Assembly: GCA_024663395.1 (NCBI GenBank)
Contig: JANFAH010000010.1
Location: forward strand, 124,001-188,000
DNA from: Pisolithus tinctorius
Lineage: Eukaryota > Basidiomycota > Agaricomycetes > Boletales > Pisolithaceae
Reading direction: 5' to 3'
Length of the DNA: 64,000 nucleotides
Position numbers and translations under genes: made by a program. Shown piece by piece: positions 55,829-64,000 of this stretch (positions are counted from its first letter, which is position 1; each line of letters opens with the position of its first letter). The notes beneath the pieces are model-generated. The model ran no database searches. It saw only the letters and a program-made list of their open reading frames with translations, and was not told the origin of the DNA.

Positions 55829-56758
55829 ACAGGTCATTAGCCCTGAACCTGCTGAGACAACTGCCATACTTACCAACCAATACTCCTGCCTGTGCTTTCC
55901 TTCTGGTCTTCATGGACTTCTCACAGCCCTGTTTGATGTGCACACATCTGTCACATGTCCACCCTGCAGGTCCAATACACAGGGTTTTCTTCACCATGCA
56001 CCTTGCACAAGGCTCCTTGTGGAGGATGGACCCCAGTGGAACAGTGACCTTTGGCTCAACCTCATCCTTGCTCTCTGCAACTGTCCACTGAGATTGCTAT
56101 GGACCTGGGTATCCACCACTACTACACTGTGCAAGATGCATGCTTACCTTTCATACCAGTTGAGTGACCTCCACATGTGATATCTTTGCCATTGCAGCAG
56201 GCACCTCTGCACTTGCTCCCTGCTTGCCAACATCCCATAATGCCTCCTCTCCCCTTTGCATGTCCTTGTCAATCTTTCCCCACACAATCTCCTTGGCCAC
56301 CCACCTTTCATAAGCCTTGTCAGCCACCACTACCACTGGCCCATCTGTCATGGCTATCTTCATATCAACACCAAGCTCTCTGCCACACTCAATAATAGGG
56401 AACACTTCACCCTAGGAGATGGTCAATGCTGTGAGTCTCAAATAAATTGTGCACTTACTGTCTTCTTCTCCCATTGGCACACCCACATTACCTTCTCCTC
56501 CCACAGGTCCTCCTTATCATCCAGCATACACCTAGCCTCAGCAACCAGGGCCATGGATACAGTGATGAACTTCTCCTTCAGGGCAGCCTTCTCCACTTTG
56601 ATTGGGTCAGGGGTGGCCATGCAAACAAGTTGGGAAAGGTGGGGGAGATGGTTGGCAGACATGGTATGAATGATAGAGAGATTGATGGTGAGGGGGGAAG
56701 AATCAAATTGATGCAAAGGTTTGAGCCACACACTAACAATTATATACTTAGTGGCCAT
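55829..56758 (-). CDS. Zn2Cys6-like zinc-cluster protein, three exons, stand-alone
   Basis: Starts MATKYIIVSVWLK at 56758, or MSANHLPHLSQ at 56666. Exon 1 has a helical charged part (KVEKAALKEKFITVSMALV, CMLDDKEDLWEEKVMWV). An intron GTAAGTGC to CTCCTAG (about 56449-56412) gives KKT then GEVFPIIECGREL. Exon 2 has VVVVADKAYERWVAKE. A second intron near 56160-56095 leads to EVEPKVTVPLGS and the cluster CARCMVKKTLC-x7-CDRCVHIKQGC (55923-56009): C-x2-C-x6-C-x7-C-x2-C-x6-C, within the fungal Zn2Cys6 pattern. Exon joins are my inference. It resembles the antisense ORFs of the gypsy elements and may belong to one whose other parts are gone. Confidence 0.55.
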
Positions 56759-57000
56759 GAGGTGCTTATGTCATCAGTCTGGACACTTTTACATGACATT
56801 CAATGGTGTTCCCACATTCCTCAGCACCATGCTTCCTTTGCTTCTATGTGGCATTCACTGGTGTTCTTGAATCCTTGGCACCACACCTTCTCCACCACCA
56901 TGTGGCACCATTGTTCATGTCCTGCATGCCACATTGCTGACTGGGGATAGTCAGCATCTAAGTCCCCCACTGGTGTAAGGAATCCACATTCCATGACTAT

Positions 57001-57722
57001 TGTTATGTCCCCAGACCACTTGCATCCACTGCTGTTCACACACTACCTTCCCACCTATCCCACTGCCTTCCCATGCCCTTGCTCCCTCTCACACACTGCT
57101 ATACCTGTGGCTACTGTGTTCCAGTTGCTTCCTTTCCTTCAGACTCTTTTCTTTTACCACAGTCCTCCGTTCCCTTTATGCTAGTAGTATACCCTTGGCA
57201 CCTATTGCAGCCTGTCCTGTGTGTATGTGCTGTCACATGACTTTCTTTTACTTGTACCTTGTACTACTTAGGTTCTGGGTTTGACTGGACTATAAAGTCT
57301 GGTACTTAGGTACAGAATTATACCTTTTGGCACTCCAAAGGTCACTATGAGTTTCTTTTCACTTTGTGTACACTGCATGCCTCACAACCACCATTCACAA
57401 ACTATGTATACCACTCACACTGCTCACATTGCCAGTATAACACCATGGGACATGCCATGCATGCCACAAAACACTACTGCTATTAAGTGCCAAGTCCCAC
57501 CCTCTAGATTTGACAGTCCAGAATCCCTTGGGACAAGCAAATTGTTCCCTTCAAGTTATTGTTGTTATCTAAGCCATCTAGCTCATATTATACAGCTACT
57601 TGGACTTTCCTTACAGTGTCTCATCTTGGGTCCCCCTCCCCCCAAATATACTCTTCTCTAGTGTCATGATCCTAGGGAATTTTCCCTTCAGTCTTCCTCT
57701 AGTCACATGCTTCCCAGAGGCC
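57001..57722 (+). repeat. LTR/leader-like sequence of the J family
   Basis: Begins TGTTATGTCCCC. 57300-57720 shares blocks with 53200-53590 (CTCCTCCCCCC AATATACTCTTCTC type block and CTAGGGAATTTTCCC). It is cut at 57722 by a solo LTR; 59160-59230 continues it (ATGGTACACA, then a repeat of ACTTTCTTTTACTTG). No coding capacity seen. 56759-57000 has nothing I can name. Confidence 0.45.
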
Positions 57723-59159
57723 TGTCAAGTCTGTGATGTCTGGGTTCAAGACTGGACTGGAGACCAAAGTGGGTGCAAGGCCAAAGGGTCAGGATCAGAT
57801 GGGGAGCAGAGGTACAGAGGGGAGGACAGGTTGGACTTAGTGACTGAAGATGCAGTGCTATTCCCTTGTGTGGGTCACAGTCTGAGTCTGAGGCCAGGCA
57901 GGGTTATCAGAGTAGACTTAGTTGATTTCAGACTGAAGAGATACAGGCCAAGTAACTACAGGTTTATATACTAGAGACAGACTATGGTACAGAGACTGGT
58001 AATGCCAGTCTCACAAAGATTGCTAAGATGATTGGTAAGAACAGTATTAGTAATGTTATGACAAAGACAACCAGAGACCACAACAGGGATGAGGGTGGAC
58101 TGGGGACAAGGCCAGTGTCAAGTACAGGTTTACCCTAGGTGACCAGGCTTCAAGACCAGGTGACAGGGGCTAAGTCCAGGTGGCCAGAGTCAAGGCCAGG
58201 AGACAGAGGCCAAGTCTGGTTGGACTGGAGCTAAGGCTTGAGGTCAGGGTTAAGTCTGGAGGTCCAGACTTAAGACTGGGAGCATGTGAATAAGGCCAGT
58301 AGCATGGGAAACCAATGGGTCTTGGAGTGCACACAGAGGGAAGCTGGTCTGGGGTTGGATCTACCTCCCTTGGTCTCAGCTTATGTACTGTACCCTTATG
58401 CAAGCCAGGGAGAGGGCCAAGACAGGGGCCAGGGATAGCTTATGGCTTGGCCTTAGCTATGGAGTAGACTTGAGGGGTAATACAGATCTGAAGGTAATAC
58501 TAAGTTGATATTCTGACTGGAGTGCTATGAAGTATGTACATGGGTTAAATACACAAGGCCAGTCCAGAGTAATGAACATGAAGCTGGACTTGTTGATAAG
58601 CTATTAGAAAGATGATTAGCAAGAGAGGATAACCATAGAGGCTGTGCCAAGACTAATAGTTAAAGTCCAGGTGACCAGCATAATTGGAGTCAGACACAGG
58701 ATTTGTACAGTAAGCAGAGTTAGATGAGAGGACCAAGCTAAATATAGTACAAACAATGGAAAACAGACTGGAGTTATGTCCAGGTGACCTGGACATGTAC
58801 ATGGGAGGACTGGGTGGAGCAGCACAAAGCCAGGAGGCTGGAATGGACTGGAGATAGGGGTAAAACACTGGACTTGAGTTATCTAGGCAGAGTTGGGTTA
58901 TTTAGGACCAGAGTTGTGTTCTCTAGGCTGGACTAGGACCAGACTTGACCAGAGATAGGGGCTAGGGTCCAGACTGGACTGGGCTTGAGTCTGAGAGTCA
59001 TGGATATGACAGCCAGGCAGTGCTCAAACCAAAGTGACATGCACTGCAAAGCAGTGCTAACTGGGCTAGACCAACTGGAGTTAAGGGATTGCCAAGGCCA
59101 AGGCCAGACTGGATGAGTGTGAGGCCAAGTCCAGCCAGGGTCAAGGCATGGCTATGACA
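57723..59159 (-). repeat. Solo family-A LTR, split by an H LTR
   Basis: Reverse orientation, TGTCAAG...GCTATGACA, flanks AGGCC and AGGTC, a target duplication with one C to T change. Present as 57723-58115 and 59017-59159. It carries the CACTGC-AAA-GCAGTG palindrome form near 59042. Confidence 0.88.
58116..59011 (-). repeat. Solo LTR of family H (copy 3)
   Basis: 896 bp flanked by GCCAG (58111-58115, 59012-59016), reverse. The most decayed of the three H copies, with small deletions besides CpG changes. Confidence 0.92.
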
Positions 59160-59570
59160 AGGTCATGGTACACAGCATGACTTTCTTTTACTTGTACCTT
59201 GTCTTACTTAGGTTCCAGATCTGCATTTAGGGTTGGGACTTGTAGGAATGATCATCTTTCACCATAGTGGGTATTGTTGCTGTGTAATAACTCTTTCAGA
59301 ATTAGAGCATGAGAGTGGGGCTCATACCTAATGAAGGTATGAGTTCTATGCTACATCAGTACCAAGTAAACAAGTGGAAATATAGCTATGCTCACCTCAG
59401 TGCATGAAGTAGTCCCTGAGGTGGAAAATAATGGTGTGGAAAATTTATAGTACTGTAATTAGTAAGTGGGGTGACATCAGAATTTAATTCCAAAGGTCAG
59501 AAGAAATTTTGAGCCCTCTGGGTGAAACTCCCAGATGCTACTGTAATTCCAGAGTGCACTCTCAACAATG
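59160..59570. other. Gene-free stretch
   Basis: About 70 bases of J-type sequence, then AT-rich unique DNA with no ORF above background and no repeat I can place. The segment duplicated from 42838 starts at about 59571. Confidence 0.5.
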
Positions 59571-59754
59571 GGTTCTCAGGGAGTGTGGTTATGCAGGGTA
59601 TGGGTTAGGAGGGAGTCAATGTATATGGAGCTGATAACTAAATCTGAAAAGGGAAATTTTTTCCGATGTTGGTTATTCCCACGATTTTCGGCGTCGTAGA
59701 GACCTTGCTCTACCAGCAAGGTAATTTCCTGATGGCCAGGCTATCATTGCATAA

Positions 59755-61174
59755 ATGAGCATCTCAAAGACGCAATCCACTCACCCGGACCCCAGTTACT
59801 ATTGGATCATGACGTTCCTCTTAAACCTCTACCCTCATTACTGATTCTCTCACCAACATCCCTAGTTCAGCGAGAAATTTTTCGCCTCTGTATCCGTCCC
59901 ACTGAGATTTTGTCCTCGAAATTCGTCTCCAGAGTAGAAGGAACGATGTTATCGAAGGGGGTTACAACTTTGTACACATCCTTGACCTCGACACCGGTGA
60001 ATCTGGTCGCCACTTTCCCTTTGTTTTGCGCTGTCCAATTGATACCATCTCCGATGGCAGACCTGTACAGCTGTAGGCTGTATGCTGTACTGCCAGCAAC
60101 ACCCTGATCTCAACATACCCACTCCAGCCATCTACGCTTATAACTGCACTTACGGATCGGAATTCATTGCCATGGAATATATCGATGGAGATACCCTGAA
60201 CACGTGTGGCTGGACCTTCCAGAGGAGGAAAAGCAGAATATGGTCAACCAAGTCGTAGAGATAATGCGTACGATGAGGACAAAGACGAGCTTCAAATTGA
60301 TCGGGGGAATCCGCCCAGATGGTTGCTCCTGTCCTCTAGTCGATGGCAGGGATGCCGCGAGTGGGAGGGTATGTTTACCTGGACCGTATAGCTCCACAGA
60401 TGCTGAGCCTCGTACAGGGAGTAGTTGACGGTTTCGGTCTATACAATATCGGGCCGTTAGTGCTTCGACAACCACTTTCGCTCACATCTGCGTTGTGTAC
60501 TCATGATTTAAACAGGTACGCGTCCGTGCGAGAATACGTTCAGTCCGTCTTCGACCGTCAATTCCATCACATGGATCAAATGTTGCACAAAGGTACACTC
60601 TTGGTCACGAGCAGAGTTCAGGGAGGAGATGAGCAGTGCCTTCAGAGTTTGACGCCGGAGGAGGCATTCGAACTTGTAAAGAGAAAGAGGGATGATTTTA
60701 TGGCACAGTCATATGACTGGAAGTACCCTTCGTGTTGCGGCATGGGGACCTACATGGGCGGAATGTCATAGTGAGGTATGTTCTACTCTCTCTTGGAAGT
60801 CTTTCGAGTGAAGTTGATTCAACACCTAGCCGTTCTTCCCCCCGCCTATACTGGCGATTCTCGACTGGGACTTTGGTGGTTCTCACGCACTCCCGTTGCT
60901 GATCAAGCCTTCGAGGTGTCTTCCCCAGACACCGACGAAAACTGATGCGCGCATAAAGCAAGCGGAAAAATTGCATCATGCACTACTCCAGATCGACGAA
61001 CTCGTCGGATTTCTCCCGACAGATTATCAGCTGACCAAATTAGTGTCATCCGTGAAACTGTTCGACCTCGACTTAGAAGCGGAAACAGTACGAGGCAAGG
61101 ATACCGTTGCGAACGTTGGTGCAGATCCCAGTATCGATTCTATGGCTGATGTCCCCGTTGATGCTGAGAAATAA
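59755..61174 (+). pseudogene. Second, frameshifted copy of the APH-fold phosphotransferase
   Basis: Over 90 percent identical to 43025-44466, with the same exon layout and the catalytic GDL(H)GR and ILDWDF regions visible on DNA level. It carries about a dozen one-base deletions and a few short ones (for example near 59767, 59831, 59871, 59897, 59944, 60042, 60202, 60604, 60632, 60728) and relatively few substitutions in the first 1000 bases. After 60780 substitutions are more common. The frame is destroyed. See findings for the possibility of sequencing error. Confidence 0.85.
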
Positions 61175-62235
61175 ACTGGTGTTCGGAGTATGTACACGAC
61201 ACTTGTGCGTGACAGTGGGTGCTCTGCTGACTCGAGCTTATGCTACAGAGGCTTCTATGATGATCGTACAGCACGAACCGGGGCAGGACCCAAAGAAGGA
61301 TGAGTCCATTGACAACAGGAGATAACTAGAATATGTATGACATACGTGCCGAGTGAGCGGTAGGGTTCAGATGGGAATTGGAGGGATGCGTCATCGTAGT
61401 CATCGTCCCTGACTTAGTGCTCTCGATGATCCACTGTGTCAGCATTTAGACTGCTCCCAGCGATACACAGCATCTTACTTTTTGCATTGAAGATGGGAAG
61501 TGAAAGGTGCGACCTTTACGTTGAATGTAGCGTCTTGGTGGGCACGCGCGATTTCCATTGCTTCCTCGGCCCTTGCTCGAGCATCCACAGAAGTGATGGG
61601 CGCTCGGTGATTGTAATGGGTCCTATTTGTGAGCATGTTACAGGAAGGCAAGATAGCACCTTACGTTGGCTGGCGACTCTGATAGTGAAATTGCTGTTAG
61701 GTAGCAGGCTGACAGCTCCTCCTTATCTACTGCAAAGACAGTAGAATGACATCATCTGCGCAACACCGGAAAGAAAGACCACTCATGTCCCGCCTTGGAC
61801 GGAAAGTATCCGCTCCTTATTGCCCTTCTGGGCCTTTTGGCGCGTCCTTCCTCTCCTCTCTTCATTATCAACAAACTCTTCATTCGTGTTTTCTTTAGGA
61901 AGGTGAGGGCTTAGTCCGGAGTCCGGTGGAGTGTGCATGCAAGCACGACTGAGCCTAAGCACGTCGGAAGGGGAGGGCCCCCGAACACCAACGGTCGATA
62001 CCGCGGCCAACAATACTTCTTGCAGCTAGTCACTCACGTTCGAATGATCACCCGTTCGCGGTAGATGCAGGAGGGACGCCATTGATACTAATAGTATAGA
62101 TTTTGGTAGACTCAAGGGACCCACGAAAACCCAGCGAGCGTCAATCCGCTGAGGCTTCCAACATGATCTCATCGAGTCTCTAGCCAGCTGACTCTGAGGA
62201 GGCTCTGTCAGTATGACCAGTTTCAATGGAAAACC
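61175..62235. other. CpG-rich intergenic DNA
   Basis: To about 61630 it matches the downstream flank of the first gene copy. 61740-62235 has balanced composition, many CpG and no frame longer than about 75 codons; I see no gene, tRNA or repeat in it. Confidence 0.5.
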
Positions 62236-62824
62236 TTGAACAATTTATCAGTTTGGTCAACTTGCTATCCCTATGCAACGATGGCCAACTCCAACCGGAA
62301 AGAAGAGGATCACGAAGACATCGACGTCTGTGGTGACCACCAGGTTGCTTGGGAAGGTAAGGAAGACGAACTCAAGCAACATTTTCTGGACGGGTTTGCG
62401 GAGATCATGTCGAGAGACAATGGTGGGAAATACATTTGTTGCGCAGCACTCTAGCAGTCACTTAGTCGACACCCCAGAAGCAGGATGGGATATTTTGCGG
62501 CAAGCTTGAAAGGCTTCTCGCTCATATCGGCGCGTCCGTGCAAGAAGAAACAATCAGTAGCCCGTTATCATGCCCCACAAATCTTCGACTCGTGTTGTAG
62601 GCAGTATCCGTGAGGTCAAGCGTGCGGAACTTGGGAAGGAGTTGGTATGGTACAACCAACCTCGCCTCGATCAGGACGCGAATACGCTACGCAGACATTT
62701 GCGAGTGTTCAAGACTAGTGGATCTTTGGACAGCATCCTTTCTTGTATGACTCCGAGTGCAGAACCTTCTGCGACGACCGTCGCATCAGACCTTACTCAG
62801 AGGCAACTCACGAGGCCTACATGA
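62236..62824 (+). other. Possible host-gene remnants, unrecognised
   Basis: Short frames with host-like codon use: MANSNRKEEDHEDIDVCGDH...SRDNGGKYICC (62278-62454, after MNNLSVWSTCYPYAT) and MPHKSSTRVVGSIREVKRAE...LDQDANTLRRHLRVF (62570-62824). They could be exons of one gene or debris. The tail of the second (GACTCCGAGTGCAGAACC region) is also found at 45020. No domain recognised. Confidence 0.25.
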
Positions 62825-63129
62825 AGGTTGTCCAGGAGCGTATTCTTGAATAACATTCATTGCTTAGGCGATAGTACAGCTGAACGACGCCGCCTGACTG
62901 AATCTACCAACTCCATTCGGCGAATGCGATCTCTTTAGATATTCCTCCTTTCCTTTCCGAAGGTTTCTGCCGGGCATAGGCTCTTGGATATCCGTTCCTC
63001 GGACCGTCCGATGTCGTGCTGTCATGCTCGTGAATGCTGCTCTCAAGATTCCAGGATTCGCCCAACTGACCATTGTTCTTGTGAAGAACCTCCCTCGCGT
63101 CTGTCCGTCCACTCTTCCCCCATTGACTG

Positions 63130-63640
63130 ATGCAATGAAACTCTTTGGCGGGATTTTGATTCTGAACCAACTCTCAGTGAAGAATGTCATCAGCAGAAAG
63201 TCAAGCGTCGTTAGCACACAGAGGCGTTTGCAGAGATAACGGACGTCGAGCTTATGCCCGTATATCGGTTGCAGTAAGTTGTCCTGCTTTCTCTGTGCCG
63301 CTTTCCTCAATTCCTTTCGCCACCACGGCAGTATGTTCAGGACTCGTGGAGGTCACGGGAAGATCTACACGCTGTGGTCCATCCCAGACATGGATGGACT
63401 TCATGACGATACGGTCACTGCTCTCGATTCCGCAGCGAAAACCATGCGGGAATCCCTTCTCCATGAGATGTTCCAACCTCTCACATCAGCTACTTATACC
63501 CCCAAATTATCTGCTGGATTTGCCGTTCATGAGAACAAGTCATCTTTCACTCGTTAACACCATAAATATCCACCTGCCCGGCGCGAAGTCGGTTCCTCAA
63601 GCACCGATGCATTTGAGAACCCTGCCAGGTGAGTGCCCGC
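63130..63640 (+). CDS. Probable exons of an unrecognised host gene
   Basis: A convincing intron at 63270-63329 (GTAAGTTG to CCACGGCAG) separates EAFAEITDVELMPVYRL from an exon that is open in two frames (MFRTRGGHGKIYTLWSIPDM... or ...TGRSTRCGPSQTWMDFM...). A second donor, CCAGGTGAGTG, lies near 63628. I cannot choose the frame with confidence and know no family. The frame before 63220 has a TAG, so another intron or a defect is needed there. Confidence 0.3.
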
Positions 63641-63714
63641 GTTAAGCGCTGGTCATGGATAGTGAGTGTTGTACTTACTAGTTCTGATCTGGTCAGAGGT
63701 TTGGGGATTTGCAG

Positions 63715-64000
63715 TGCAGACGGCGCGTTTGAACCTGCTGGTATTTCAAAGGTTTCTAAAGAATGTGGAGAAGCCACGGCTGAAATTTCAACGCAAAGTT
63801 CCAAATGCCCTGGCCCGTGGTTGTACAGTGAACTCTGTGATGAGCCGGACTACTATAGATATGCTTCCAAGCCCGTGATAGGTCGACCTCTCGACAATGC
63901 TCATGAGTTTGTTCAAGCCTCTCCGGAAGGATTATTGGGTGACTCTGGCGGAGACGCTGGGATTTTGGGAGTTGGAAGCCGGGAGTCGCACGTGTGGCAA
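63715..64000 (+). CDS. Open 3' exon of the unrecognised gene, running off the window
   Basis: After a possible acceptor (GGGATTTGCAG, 63704-63714) one frame is open for 95 codons to the last base: DGAFEPAGISKVSKECGEAT, then CPGPWLYSELCDEPDYYRY and GRPLDNAHEFVQASPEG, then Gly-rich GDSGGDAGILGVGS. Composition and CpG are host-like. It has no ATG, so it should be an internal exon. No family recognised. Confidence 0.35.

Noticed and set aside
1..64000. tRNA and rRNA genes
   Set aside because: No cloverleaf with A and B boxes and no rRNA core motifs were seen while reading; a dedicated scan was not possible.

Overview
The window looks like the transposon-packed DNA of an agaricomycete (basidiomycete) fungus. 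The evidence is chromodomain Ty3/gypsy elements, a Helitron helicase, a two-gene PIF/Harbinger element, and one clear host gene with 50-60 base GTATGT-type introns. I cannot name the species. At least 85 percent of the window is mobile DNA, mostly inactivated. Only 42.9-45.1 kb and 59.6-64 kb look like host sequence, and both are visibly richer in CpG.

Layout. 1-2892: two oppositely oriented pieces of Ty3/gypsy family A. 2893-about 15000: a Helitron helicase relic broken by two palindromic TA-flanked DNA transposons (L1, L2). L2 is itself split by a nearly complete family-B gypsy element (5494-13128, duplication CAACA). 15260-42664: a Harbinger element with a Myb-like ORF (+) and a transposase (-), stretched from about 3 kb to 27 kb by nested insertions. 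The largest is gypsy element E (18783-41797, duplication GAAGT), which holds gypsy element C (19513-28423, duplication TGTGT), F-type repeats and a family-A LTR. 43025-44466: an intact APH-fold phosphotransferase gene. 45.1-59.2 kb: unidentified relics, solo LTRs of several families, a SINE-like retroposon, a gag relic and a zinc-cluster gene. 59755-61174: a broken second copy of the phosphotransferase gene. 61.2-64 kb: CpG-rich host-like DNA with unrecognised exons.

The most interesting material is in the gypsy elements. (1) Families A, B and C carry an extra gene on the opposite strand between pol and the 3' LTR. It encodes a charged coiled-coil protein plus Cys triads; A and B show the full C-x2-C-x6-C-x12-C-x2-C-x6-C spacing of a fungal Zn2Cys6 cluster. 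A related stand-alone three-exon gene lies at 55.8-56.8 kb. (2) In families B (and A), C and E the base-paired primer site next to the 5' LTR is complementary to the predicted RNA 5' end, 32-33 bases after the TATA box, and the two strands co-vary between families: a self-priming mechanism. (3) In B, C and E gag ends at a -1 slippery heptamer followed by a stem-loop. (4) A 1.85-kb LTR-like repeat (F) contains a conserved 158-161 codon ORF of unknown function.

Nearly all differences between the two LTRs of element B are CpG to TpG or CpA changes, so methylation-type decay has inactivated most copies. Nested target duplications allow the order of insertion to be read for more than ten elements.
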